Shown: positions 1 through 7,985 of the stretch, in pieces | Layout of the letters: each line of letters opens with the position of its first letter | Numbering within the stretch: position 1 is the stretch's first letter | Assembly: GCF_902491285.1 (NCBI RefSeq) | Contig: NZ_CABUHK010000061.1 | Span: 1-35,652 of the forward strand | DNA from: an uncultured Bacteroides sp. | Lineage (GTDB): Bacteria > Bacteroidota > Bacteroidia > Bacteroidales > Bacteroidaceae | DNA length: 35,652 bases | Direction of reading: 5' to 3' | The notes under the pieces: generated by a model | Databases searched by the model: none | Seen by the model: the letters and a program-made list of their open reading frames with translations, nothing else | Told to the model about the DNA's origin: nothing | Position numbers and translations under genes: made by a program

Positions 1-1064
1 AGGTAGAATATCGTGAAAGGCTTTCTTTCCGTTTCCGCTTCAATCCTCTCGACAAGCGTGCGCTGAACAGCGTTGCCCTGGATGCGCAGATGGAAGGCAT
101 TCCGTTGTGGGACAGGGATATCAGCCGTTATATCTATTCCAACCGCGTGCCTGTATTCAACCCGTTGGAAGATTTTCTCTACCGGCTTCCGGTATGGGAC
201 GGCAAAGACCGTATCCGTGCACTGGCAGCCACCGTTCCCTGTAAGAATCCGTATTGGATGGATTTATTCCATCGTTGGTTTCTCAATATGGTTTCCCATT
301 GGAGAGGAAGCAATAAAAAGTATGCGAACAGTGTTTCGCCCTTACTTGTCGGACCGCAAGGAACACGCAAATCCACTTTTTGCCGGAGCATAATGCCCCC
401 TTCCGAACGTTCCTACTATACCGACAGTATTGATTTCTCCCGAAAGAAAGATGCCGAACTTTACCTCAATCGTTTTGCTCTCATCAATATTGATGAATTT
501 GACCAGGTGAGTTCGACACAACAAGGCTTCCTGAAACATATTCTGCAAAAGCCTGTACTGAATGTGAAGAAACCTCATGGCAGTGCCGTTCTTGAAATGC
601 GCCGTTATGCTTCATTTATAGCCACAAGCAACCAAAAAGACCTGTTGACCGACCCTTCCGGCAGCCGTCGTTTTATTTGCATCGAGGTGACCGGAGTGAT
701 TGACACCAACCGTCCGATAGACTATGAGCAACTTTATGCACAAGCTATGTACGAACTGGAGCATGGCGAACGTTATTGGTTCGACCAGGAGGAAGAAAAG
801 ATTATGATGGAAAACAACCGTGAATTTGAACAAGTCCCGCCGGAAGAACAACTTTTCTTCCGTTATTTCCGTGCTGCGCAGTCTGAAGAAGGGGAGTGGC
901 TATCTCCTGCCGAGATTATGGAAGATATTCAAAAAGGCAGTTCAATCCCGATGTCTGTCAAAAGGGTTAATTCCTTCGGAAGAATACTGAAAAAGCAAGA
1001 AATACCTTCCAAACATACGCGTAGCGGTACACTTTATCATGTTGTAAGACTGATAACCAGGTGA
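1..1064 (+). CDS. VapE/VirE-type primase-helicase domain protein, 5' end outside window
   Basis: The reading frame is open from base 3 with no stop before 1062, so the start lies upstream of the window and the ATG at 90 is probably internal. The visible part has a P-loop (GPQGTRKST, near base 351) and a Walker-B-like stretch (LINIDEF, near base 483). This is the pattern of the virulence-associated E (VapE) ATPase domain found behind a primase-like domain in Bacteroides proteins. Such proteins are common in prophages, integrated islands and other accessory DNA, where they are thought to act in replication. A perfect hairpin overlaps the stop codon. The family call is fairly safe; the missing N-terminal part and the biological role are not visible here. 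Confidence 0.75.
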   Translation, partial: VEYRERLSFRFRFNPLDKRALNSVALDAQMEGIPLWDRDISRYIYSNRVPVFNPLEDFLYRLPVWDGKDRIRALAATVPCKNPYWMDLFHRWFLNMVSHWRGSNKKYANSVSPLLVGPQGTRKSTFCRSIMPPSERSYYTDSIDFSRKKDAELYLNRFALINIDEFDQVSSTQQGFLKHILQKPVLNVKKPHGSAVLEMRRYASFIATSNQKDLLTDPSGSRRFICIEVTGVIDTNRPIDYEQLYAQAMYELEHGERYWFDQEEEKIMMENNREFEQVPPEEQLFFRYFRAAQSEEGEWLSPAEIMEDIQKGSSIPMSVKRVNSFGRILKKQEIPSKHTRSGTLYHVVRLITR

Positions 1065-1083
1065 TGGCAAAAATGCCATCACC
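1060..1083. other. Perfect 10-bp hairpin over the VapE stop codon
   Basis: GGTGATGGCA and TGCCATCACC form a perfect stem around an AAAA loop, and the TGA stop (1062-1064) lies in the left arm. No T-run follows, so it is not a classical intrinsic terminator. It could slow decay of the mRNA 3' end or mark an element boundary. More TGTCAC/GTGACA inverted motifs lie between 1110 and 1155. Confidence 0.5.
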
Positions 1084-1164
1084 CTGCCGTCACCTCTTGC
1101 TGTCACAGTCTTATCGGTTCATTACTAAACTATTAACCCCTAAACAGTGACAGATGACAGCAAC

Positions 1165-1599
1165 TTACCAAATATATTCTTCTGTGTAGCGTTGGTAAGT
1201 TGGTTCTTCTTTTATCCCTTTATTGCGGAATAGTTGTCTGATGTAGGCTTGGTCTTTAGGCATAAGCCCCCGTTCTCCTCGATAAAACCTATAATATCCT
1301 GTTTTCCCATAGTGTCCTACCAATTGTATTCTGATACTGACTGCATCTTCATAAGGGATTCTGTCGAGCAACCGTTTTAGTCCCCACGCCACATGAACTT
1401 TGACAGCAGTCTTGAAACATTCGCATTGGTTTCCATCCGCAGGATAACGTGCCGGATTAACGATGGAGATATAAAGGTAATCGGCTGTTTCATTTTGTGC
1501 AGCTATGTAGCGCAAACATTTCGAGGCTTGTGGGCATTGGTCATTGAAACACCGGGAGAAATTGTAGGGGACAGACGGGCTGTCGGATTCTTCTTTCAT
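1165..1599 (-). CDS. Small cysteine-containing hypothetical protein (resembles DUF6078)
   Basis: This encodes 144 residues starting at ATG 1599-1597. The N-terminal third carries a cysteine cluster (CFNDQCPQASKC, then a CEC further on), which might bind metal. The rest is rich in Arg and Tyr (VGHYGKTGYYRFYRGERG) and could contact nucleic acid. It resembles a family of small Bacteroides proteins annotated DUF6078, often found in accessory regions; the function is unknown and I infer none. No signal peptide or membrane segment is seen. A TACTTTTG box lies about 70 bases upstream of the start on the same strand. The gene is convergent with the VapE gene. Confidence 0.6.
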   Translation of the reverse strand: MKEESDSPSVPYNFSRCFNDQCPQASKCLRYIAAQNETADYLYISIVNPARYPADGNQCECFKTAVKVHVAWGLKRLLDRIPYEDAVSIRIQLVGHYGKTGYYRFYRGERGLMPKDQAYIRQLFRNKGIKEEPTYQRYTEEYIW

Positions 1600-1667
1600 C
1601 TTGTAGGGTTTATTTTATTTGTGAGATACTGTTGTAAATACGTTAATATACGGGAAAATATTCTTCG

Positions 1668-1675
1668 CAAAAGTA
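1668..1675 (-). promoter_or_regulatory. Candidate -7 box for the minus-strand small gene
   Basis: TACTTTTG on the minus strand matches the Bacteroides TAnnTTTG consensus and would start transcription about 60 bases before ATG 1599. The -33 region (TTCC) is poor, so confidence is moderate. Confidence 0.4.
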
Positions 1676-2136
1676 GGGCTTTATTTTGGGAATGGGAAGT
1701 GTTAGGACAAATATTATTCTCTTTTGGACAGAAAACTAGTGAACCCTAAAAATCATTGTTAGTTTTGGTTATTAATGTGTTAGTATAGGCTTCTGGATAT
1801 TTATAGAATAAACTATCGTATCCTGCATAGAAATGGAACAAATAATTTGTGTTGAATTGGATTTATGATTGGTTACTGTTTCTAATAGTTAATATTATTT
1901 CCCTTTATGAATTGGGTATGACAATTTGTTGATAGAATGAATGGCTAGTAGAAAATGTTATGAAGTGTGGACTAGCTTTCAAAAAGGCTGAGAACATTAA
2001 AAAGGATTTTAGACTATCAATCTTTTGAACAGATGAAGAAAACGAGACTATTCCATTTTTTTATTTTGTCATTCTTTACTATATAATTGCTGTGAAATTA
2101 AAGTCGATTTTATACTAATATATGGTGGGGATTTAT
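1676..2136. other. AT-rich stretch without a recognisable gene
   Basis: No convincing open frame or repeat is seen. It lies between the VapE-side genes and the restriction-modification island and may be a junction or decayed sequence. Confidence 0.5.
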
Positions 2137-2144
2137 TAACTTTG
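2137..2144 (+). promoter_or_regulatory. Candidate -7 box for the restriction-modification operon
   Basis: TAACTTTG is an exact TAnnTTTG match, 33 bases before the first ATG of the decayed controller gene. No good TTTG is present at the expected distance upstream, which would suit a promoter once dependent on an activator, but this is weak evidence. Confidence 0.4.
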
Positions 2145-2177
2145 CCAAAAGTTGACCATACAAAAATATATAGATGA

Positions 2178-2447
2178 ATGATAGGTCCATATATTAGAAA
2201 GTTAAGAGAGGAAAGGGTTACTTGCTTTAATAGAGGTTGCATTGTTTGGTGTTGTTTAATAATATTGTTAAGATGATGAAACTTAACTAAAAGGGAGAAT
2301 ATTATCAAAGCAACTGAGGTGCGTAACTTTAGCCAAGAAAAACTGTTAATAATATGGTTAATGGGTGAAAAATGTGACGTTGTAAAGAATGAAGTTCTTG
2401 TAGAAGAATCACTAAAGATGGCCCTTGACAGAATAAATGCATTATGA
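2178..2447 (+). pseudogene. Decayed XRE-type (HTH) controller gene of the restriction-modification system
   Basis: ATG 2178 opens MIGPYIRKLREER, the usual beginning of small XRE-family regulators. The frame then runs into unrelated sequence and stops at 2277. A one-base shift near 2214 continues as GLLALIEVALFGVV, and the third frame (open 2280-2444) gives NLTKRENIIKATEVRNF and then EKLLIIWLMGEKCDVV. This order resembles the C-terminal half of Bacteroidota XRE regulators that precede DNA methyltransferase genes. The pieces sum to about 90 residues, near the full family length, but need at least two frameshifts. The end overlaps the next ATG (TTATGA), as an operon partner would. A short product from ATG 2361 (28 residues) could still be made. 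The homology is recalled from family patterns, not searched. Confidence 0.55.
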
Positions 2448-3214
2448 TTGATAAGAAAGATAAGATATCTAAAGAATATTTTGTAAATATAACCCCGTTA
2501 TCCAAGATAGTAATTGGGGATTGTCTTGAAAAAATGAAGCTATTGCCTGATAGGAGTATTGATTTGATCATAACTGATCCGCCATACAATTTAGGGCTCT
2601 TTATGAAAAATAGAGGGACTAATATTAAAGGTATGAGAGATAATCACTTTGCTTTTTCTGGTTGGGATGACCTTGATTTTGCAAGTTGGTCTATACAGAT
2701 GGAATTATTTCTTCAAGAATGTCATCGAATATTAAAAAAACGTGGCAGTTTGATTATATTTATGTCTATAATTAAAGTTGAAACTATAATTAATTTGGCT
2801 GTTAAAAATAAATTGTATTATAAAACAGTGGGGATATGGCATAAAACTAATCCAATGCCTCGTAATATGAATTTACATTTTGTTAATTCAACAGAAAGCT
2901 GGCTATATTTTATAAATGATGCTACTACAGGAGTGTTTAATAATAGAGGGAAAGTTATTCATGATTTTGTAGAATCTTCCACTATTAACATTTCCGAACG
3001 AAAATATGGCAGACATCCTACACAAAAACCATTAACACTAATATGTCACTTCATTGATTTACTTTCAAATGAAGGTGATATAGTGTTAGACCCATTCATG
3101 GGTAGTGGAACAACTGGAGTAGGTTGTGAGGTTTTAAATAGACAATTTTATGGAATAGAGTTAGATGAAAATTATTATTCCATTGCTAGTGATAGATTAA
3201 AAGCTAAAAAATGA
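2444..3214 (+). CDS. Beta-class DNA amino-methyltransferase (N6-adenine or N4-cytosine)
   Basis: This 256-residue enzyme has the SAM-dependent amino-methyltransferase layout with catalytic motif IV first (TDPPYNLG, DPPY at 45-48) and the SAM-binding motif I last (DPFMGSGTT, 216-224, followed by GIELDENYY). That order defines the beta class. DPPY suggests N6-adenine rather than N4-cytosine methylation, though this is not decisive. The middle, roughly residues 60-200, should hold target recognition. Its start overlaps the end of the decayed controller and its stop overlaps the start of the C5 methyltransferase (ATGA), so the genes are probably cotranscribed and translationally coupled. Its job is most likely to protect the host site from the nuclease encoded downstream. 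Confidence 0.88.
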   Translation: MIDKKDKISKEYFVNITPLSKIVIGDCLEKMKLLPDRSIDLIITDPPYNLGLFMKNRGTNIKGMRDNHFAFSGWDDLDFASWSIQMELFLQECHRILKKRGSLIIFMSIIKVETIINLAVKNKLYYKTVGIWHKTNPMPRNMNLHFVNSTESWLYFINDATTGVFNNRGKVIHDFVESSTINISERKYGRHPTQKPLTLICHFIDLLSNEGDIVLDPFMGSGTTGVGCEVLNRQFYGIELDENYYSIASDRLKAKK

Positions 3215-4266
3215 AAGTTGCAGACTTATTTGCAGGGGTAGGTGGTCTGTCTCAAGGGTTTATTAAAGCAGGTTTTGAGATAGAGTTTGCTGTGGAATAT
3301 GACAAAGAAATAGCTAAAGCATATGCATTTAATCATAAAAATACAGTTGTGTATGCTGAAGATATATGTGATATTGATATTAACGAAATTATAAAAAAAC
3401 ACCCTTTCATTGATGTTGTAATGGGTGGACCGCCATGTCAAGGATATTCTCAAAAGGGAAAGCGCATGAGTATAGACGATCCTAGAAATTTTTTATTTCA
3501 ACAGTTCGTGTGGTTTGTTAAGGAATTCAGGCCCAAGTATTTCGTATTGGAGAATGTCCCAAATATTATAACGACCTCAAATGGATACTTTAAAAATCAA
3601 ATTATTAATGCTTTTGAATATTTAGGTTATCAGGTGGTTTGTGGAGTTTTAAATGCATCTGATTTTGGTGTACCTCAAGATAGACGAAGAGCTATATTTA
3701 TTGGGCAATTAGGGCACTTGGAAATTGGATTACCAGTCCCCAATGGTTTAAAAACGACTATACAAGATGCTATTTACGACCTTCCGTTCATTAATTCAGG
3801 CGCAGGATTAGAAGTCGCTGATTATGATAAAAAACCGTTTAGTAGTTTTCAACAAGTAATGAGAAACGGTGCTAAGAAATTATATAATCATGTTGCTACG
3901 AATCATTCTTTAAAAGCTTTAGAACGACTGGCTCTTATACCAAAGGGGAAGGGGAAAGAGGTGTTGCCCAAGGAACATAGAACTAAGTCAATATATAGTG
4001 GCACTTGGTCACGATTATTAGAAGATGGAATAGCTCCGACTATTACAACTCGATTTGACACTCCGTCATCGGGACGGTTTACTCATCCTATATTAAATAG
4101 GTGTTTAACTGTAAGAGAAGCTGCAAGAATCCAGTCATTTCCAGACACATTTATATTTGAAGGTTCTCGCACTTGTCAAATGAAGCAGGTTGGAAATGCT
4201 GTTCCTCCTATGTTGGCGTATGAGATTGCAAAAGTAATTATGAATAACGAGAATAAAACTAAATAA
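3211..4266 (+). CDS. DNA C5-cytosine methyltransferase
   Basis: This 351-residue protein shows the ordered motifs of the family: motif I DLFAGVGGLSQGF (5-17), motif IV GGPPCQGYS with catalytic Cys76, motif VI ENVPN (114-118), motif VIII QDRRRAIFIGQ, motif IX LTVREAARIQSFP and motif X QVGNAVPP. The variable stretch between VIII and IX, about residues 185-300, should read the target. It transfers a methyl group from SAM to cytosine C5. It overlaps the amino-methyltransferase by four bases. Two modification enzymes with different chemistry next to a McrB/LlaJI-like nuclease pair suggest an asymmetric site in which each enzyme marks one strand. That is an inference from the LlaJI arrangement, which has two methyltransferases and two restriction genes. 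Confidence 0.95.
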   Translation: MKVADLFAGVGGLSQGFIKAGFEIEFAVEYDKEIAKAYAFNHKNTVVYAEDICDIDINEIIKKHPFIDVVMGGPPCQGYSQKGKRMSIDDPRNFLFQQFVWFVKEFRPKYFVLENVPNIITTSNGYFKNQIINAFEYLGYQVVCGVLNASDFGVPQDRRRAIFIGQLGHLEIGLPVPNGLKTTIQDAIYDLPFINSGAGLEVADYDKKPFSSFQQVMRNGAKKLYNHVATNHSLKALERLALIPKGKGKEVLPKEHRTKSIYSGTWSRLLEDGIAPTITTRFDTPSSGRFTHPILNRCLTVREAARIQSFPDTFIFEGSRTCQMKQVGNAVPPMLAYEIAKVIMNNENKTK

Positions 4267-4268
4267 TT

Positions 4269-4796
4269 ATGAAAATAACTCCTGCATCTCTTATTGAAAG
4301 AGGTGAATTAAATCTTAGGCAAGGTATAAAATCTTCATTGAATGATTTGCGATCTATAGTAGCAATGTTGTATGCAATTTATTTAGCCAGTGATAAAAAA
4401 GCAATCATTGAATATACTCAAGAATATATATATGAAGGGAAAACAAAAATCACGCTTAATAATGAATTAAGAAATAAGTTAAATTCTTTATTTCCGAGAA
4501 TTAGTAATGATAGTATAGATAGAGTTCCTATTTTTACGTCGCAAATGGAGGCTCTTCAGGTGGGAATAGAGTTATTTCTTAGGCTTGGAAAAGTTACATT
4601 TGTTGGTGGTCATCCAGCTTCGTCCGAACGTACAGGTGGTAACAGATTTAATAAGGCCATAAAATTTGGAACTAATATTAAGTTAATTGACTTATATTTG
4701 TCGGCATATACTGAATTGCAAAAAGAAGAATTGTTAAATAAATGGTTCTTCGTCAAATTTGGTGGTAAATTCTTTATCTCTTTATTTCCAAGTTAA
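4269..4796 (+). CDS. Unrecognised protein in the restriction operon
   Basis: This encodes 175 residues starting two bases after the C5-methyltransferase stop, so it belongs to the same transcript. I do not recognise the family. It looks soluble, with predicted helices (SLNDLRSIVAMLYAIYLAS; KLIDLYLSAYTELQKEELL) and no catalytic motif I can name. A specificity, adaptor or regulatory role is possible but not shown. The last 17 codons lie in and after the left arm of the 26-bp inverted repeat (4743-4768). Flipping the segment between the arms would replace the last eight residues (FFISLFPS) with FFSAHLANSVSAYIFL followed by a stop. The gene is as AT-rich as its neighbours. Confidence 0.75.
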   Translation: MKITPASLIERGELNLRQGIKSSLNDLRSIVAMLYAIYLASDKKAIIEYTQEYIYEGKTKITLNNELRNKLNSLFPRISNDSIDRVPIFTSQMEALQVGIELFLRLGKVTFVGGHPASSERTGGNRFNKAIKFGTNIKLIDLYLSAYTELQKEELLNKWFFVKFGGKFFISLFPS

Positions 4797-4897
4797 TAAT
4801 TATCCCTTTTTACTCACTTTCATAAGAAAATATAGGCACTGACTGAATTAGCTAAATGAGCGGAGAAAAACTTACCACCAAATTTGACGAAGAACCA
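4743..4897. repeat. Perfect 26-bp inverted repeat around 103 bp: possible invertible switch
   Basis: Bases 4743-4768 (beginning TGGTTCTTCGTC) are the exact reverse complement of 4872-4897. The left arm is in the last codons of the unknown gene and the right arm in codons 6-14 of the McrB-like gene. The 103-bp spacer holds the stop of the first gene (4794-4796) and the start of the second (ATG 4856). Inversion would change the C-terminus upstream and remove the McrB start. A weak promoter-like pair on the minus strand of the spacer (TTTA 4856-4853, 18 bases, TATATTTT 4834-4827) would then face the McrB gene. Without inversion, the same repeat would form a strong mRNA stem near the McrB start. 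The repeat is certain; its function is not known. Confidence 0.85.
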
Positions 4898-6307
4898 AAT
4901 AAATGGATAAATAATGAGGACCCGAGTGACAATACAGTTAGTGAGGGTTTAAAGCAAATTTTGACAATATTTTCAGAAGAGACACAATTTAAAATACGAA
5001 CCAGTGCAGGTGAAATCTCATTCCAACAAGAGGGCATATACAAAGGGCTGGTTGAAAATAATACTGTTGAAAGTAATGATATTCATGAACTGGTTGGTCC
5101 TTATCGGATTTTTAAATCATATGTTAAGGAAGGCTTACATCCATATGTTGAGGAGGATAGAACGTGCGGATTTAAACTTAAAATGCCATTGAATGAAGAG
5201 TTCGAAAGTTACCAACAATTAGTTTCAAATAGTCTTGATATTATTCCTAAAAGAACTGTAATAACTCAACTGGAATATATATCAAAGGAAGAAGAAAATG
5301 AGTTTTGTAATTCGACAAATCATTGTCTGCAACAGATATTTTATGGTGCTCCGGGTACCGGAAAATCTCATAAAGTTAAGCAGATTACAAAAGGTAAAAG
5401 TAAGACTGTTGTTACTTTTCATCCAGATACTGACTATTCGTCATTTGTTGGGACATATAAACCTACATTGCATGAAGATGGTAAAACAATAACATATAAC
5501 TTTGTCCCACAAGCTTTTGCTAAGGCTTATGTTAATGCTTGGAAGGATACAAGTAAGGAATACTATTTGGTAATAGAAGAAATCAACAGAGGTAATTGTG
5601 CTCAAATATTTGGGGATATATTTCAACTATTGGATAGAAACTCCTTAGGGTATTCCGATTACGTAATTGATGTGGATAAAGATTTTGAAGACTATCTTAA
5701 AAAAGAACTTTCAGGCGTGTCTGATTATCCCCAAAAGATAATGGAACTGTCTAAAGATACAGGACTGGAGGAGAATTTCTCTTTTGCGAAAATTGCTCTT
5801 CCTGCAAATCTTCACATTATTGCAACTATGAATACTTCCGATCAATCTCTATTCCCAATGGATAGTGCATTCAAGAGACGTTGGGATTGGCAATATCTTC
5901 CAATAGACTATGACAAGGCTAAGGAGATTAAAATTGATATTGGTGGAGTACAATATAATTGGGGGGAGTTTATAGAGGTAGTTAATCAAAGAATTAAGGA
6001 AATTAACAATTCTGAGGATAAGCAGTTGGGAACATTCTTTGTAAAAACTCTTGATGATATTATTTCTTTTGACCAATTCCGTTCAAAAGTTATGTTCTAT
6101 TTGTGGTTCGATATATATAAAGATGAAGCGGGAACTGGAGACTCTATATTTAAGCAAACGGAAGATGATAGTAAAGGTTTCTCGTTTGGAGATTTATTTG
6201 AGTCAAATGCCATTGATATAATCAAGAAATTCATGGCGTTCTTAAAAGTTAGTCCGATTAATACGATTGCAACGGAGAATGAGGACATAAATAACGCGGT
6301 GGTGTAA
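4856..6307 (+). CDS. McrB-like AAA+ GTPase/ATPase restriction subunit
   Basis: This 483-residue protein has an N-terminal part of about 150 residues, presumably for DNA recognition and with no family I can name, followed by a McrB-type AAA+ motor. Visible motifs are Walker A GAPGTGKS (164-171), the EEINRGN Walker-B/McrB signature (241-247), the sensor ATMNTSD (323-329) and an arginine pair in FKRRW (339-343). In McrBC-type and LlaJI-type systems this subunit hydrolyses nucleotide, translocates DNA and activates a partner nuclease, here the next gene 16 bases downstream. Start 4856 is chosen because it is the only upstream in-frame ATG; the next is at residue 110. It lies inside the spacer of the inverted repeat, so inversion would leave only the internal start, which would spare the AAA+ domain. 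Confidence 0.88.
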   Translation: MSGEKLTTKFDEEPNKWINNEDPSDNTVSEGLKQILTIFSEETQFKIRTSAGEISFQQEGIYKGLVENNTVESNDIHELVGPYRIFKSYVKEGLHPYVEEDRTCGFKLKMPLNEEFESYQQLVSNSLDIIPKRTVITQLEYISKEEENEFCNSTNHCLQQIFYGAPGTGKSHKVKQITKGKSKTVVTFHPDTDYSSFVGTYKPTLHEDGKTITYNFVPQAFAKAYVNAWKDTSKEYYLVIEEINRGNCAQIFGDIFQLLDRNSLGYSDYVIDVDKDFEDYLKKELSGVSDYPQKIMELSKDTGLEENFSFAKIALPANLHIIATMNTSDQSLFPMDSAFKRRWDWQYLPIDYDKAKEIKIDIGGVQYNWGEFIEVVNQRIKEINNSEDKQLGTFFVKTLDDIISFDQFRSKVMFYLWFDIYKDEAGTGDSIFKQTEDDSKGFSFGDLFESNAIDIIKKFMAFLKVSPINTIATENEDINNAVV

Positions 6308-6323
6308 GCTAAATAAATATTCA

Positions 6324-7985
6324 ATGAAGATTATATTTGAGGGAAGTAAATATGAAACCTCGTTTTTAGAAACTTATCTAAATCGTCGTTTCTTTTCACC
6401 AGCCAATAATCCGTTCTATTCGATTGTTGACTATGTAGGATATTATTATAACTCACAAATCAATGATCCTGTTATAATACTTCCCAAAGTGTTTATATAT
6501 GAGAATGGATTGGCTTTTGGTAAATATTCTCCTCAAGATATTTTATCTCCTAACGCGATTACAAAAGAAAAATTTAAAAAGGATGGTAGTGACAAGTTAT
6601 TATTTAGTATATCAACATGGATCTACCAAGCCATTATTCAGTTTAGAAAAAGACAAAAAGAAACCTCAATTATAGAGAATGAGGAGATAAATAATATTAT
6701 ATCAAATTTTGGCGATTCAGACAATACAGAGCTTGACATTATATTGAGTTTAATCAAGTTTCATAAAGAAAATCAACAGTTATTTACGCATGTGTCAAAG
6801 CTTAATCACATGGGGAGAAAAGTTGCTTGGAACAAGACTGTATCTAAGTATACACCGTATTTATGTGACAATACGCCAATATATTCTAATGTAGCTGCAA
6901 AGAAGAAAACTGTTGATTTTGATGAAGAGTTGATTGTATTATTTTACTCTGTGCTCAATTACATAAGGATAACATTTGGATTTAATATTGTTTTAAATCA
7001 AAATTATGATTTAATCAAAGGACGTGAGTTTGAACGTTTATTGGTTAATGGTACTCGTAAGCTTAAAGTAATCAAAAACAGATATTTCACAGATAAATTC
7101 GTGGCGTTATGGAAATTATTATATACATTCTTTGAGCATTCGGAGACTAATAAAAAATCGAATAAAATACAAGAGGAAGTTCTGCTTATTAAAAGCTTCA
7201 ATATTGTTTTTGAAGATATGATTGATGATCTTATTGGAGATAAGAATAGCGATATTCCTCGCTATTTTAGTGACCAATTGGATGGCAAACGTGTAGATCA
7301 TCTCTATCTTTACCAGTCTTTAATAATGAACGATAAAATATATTTCGTGGGAGATAGTAAATACTATAAACCGGGAAATAGTATAGGGAAGCATTCGGTA
7401 GAAAAGCAATACACATATGCTAGAAACATTATTCAATATAATATCAACCTTTTTAATAAAGATAACTTGCCTATCGGGATTAGATATAGAGATCCATTAA
7501 CAGAGGGATATAATATAACCCCGAACTTTTTTATTTGTGCTTTTGTGGATCCAAATTTTGATTTTTTTAAAGATGGACTCAATGAAGAGAAAGGATCGAA
7601 TACTACTGAGTTTCAATACCATTTTGAAGGAAGATTATTTGATAGGGATACACTACTTATTCAAAGATACAATATAAACTTTCTATTTGTTCTCTATGCA
7701 TATACCTCACGAAGTAGCTTGATGAAAGCGAGTTTTAAAAATAAGGCTCGGAAGCAGTTCCGAGATCGGATGATTGATTTTTTCAATGTAAATTATTGCT
7801 TCTATACTGTTACTCCAATTAGTATGACTTTAGAAGATTTTGTAGATAAATACTTCCGTCAACTTAATGGCAAGATGTATAGGTCTTCATCAATGTCTGA
7901 TAAGTTGATTGTGGCAATTGAAAAAACGACTTCTTCTAGCTTTAGTATCGAGGATTGTATATGTGAAAGTTTTCTACTTAGTTAA
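6324..7985 (+). CDS. LlaJI/McrC-like PD-(D/E)XK restriction endonuclease subunit
   Basis: This 553-residue protein is the last gene of the operon, 16 bases after the McrB-like gene. The clearest motif is VGDSKYYK (GDSK at 343-346), the D-x-K half of a PD-(D/E)XK nuclease centre. It is preceded by a conserved-looking FERLL segment and an aspartate-rich stretch (FEDMIDDLIGDKNSDI) that could supply the other acidic residue. This matches the nuclease partner of McrB-like motors, as in McrC or LlaJI R2. The first 200 residues have no feature I recognise and the C-terminal 150 are also unassigned. The pair should cut unmethylated sites, since two cognate methyltransferases are present, rather than methylated DNA as McrBC does. 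The LlaJI label is from memory of the family motif. Confidence 0.75.
   Translation: MKIIFEGSKYETSFLETYLNRRFFSPANNPFYSIVDYVGYYYNSQINDPVIILPKVFIYENGLAFGKYSPQDILSPNAITKEKFKKDGSDKLLFSISTWIYQAIIQFRKRQKETSIIENEEINNIISNFGDSDNTELDIILSLIKFHKENQQLFTHVSKLNHMGRKVAWNKTVSKYTPYLCDNTPIYSNVAAKKKTVDFDEELIVLFYSVLNYIRITFGFNIVLNQNYDLIKGREFERLLVNGTRKLKVIKNRYFTDKFVALWKLLYTFFEHSETNKKSNKIQEEVLLIKSFNIVFEDMIDDLIGDKNSDIPRYFSDQLDGKRVDHLYLYQSLIMNDKIYFVGDSKYYKPGNSIGKHSVEKQYTYARNIIQYNINLFNKDNLPIGIRYRDPLTEGYNITPNFFICAFVDPNFDFFKDGLNEEKGSNTTEFQYHFEGRLFDRDTLLIQRYNINFLFVLYAYTSRSSLMKASFKNKARKQFRDRMIDFFNVNYCFYTVTPISMTLEDFVDKYFRQLNGKMYRSSSMSDKLIVAIEKTTSSSFSIEDCICESFLLS

Noticed and set aside
1393..1749. 118-codon plus-strand frame opposite the small minus-strand gene
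   Set aside because: It overlaps the minus-strand cysteine-containing gene, which has a recognisable family-like composition and a promoter box; the plus frame has neither.
4743..4897. Ordinary intrinsic terminator between the two restriction genes
   Set aside because: The stem is inside both coding regions, the loop is 103 bases and no T-run follows the right arm.
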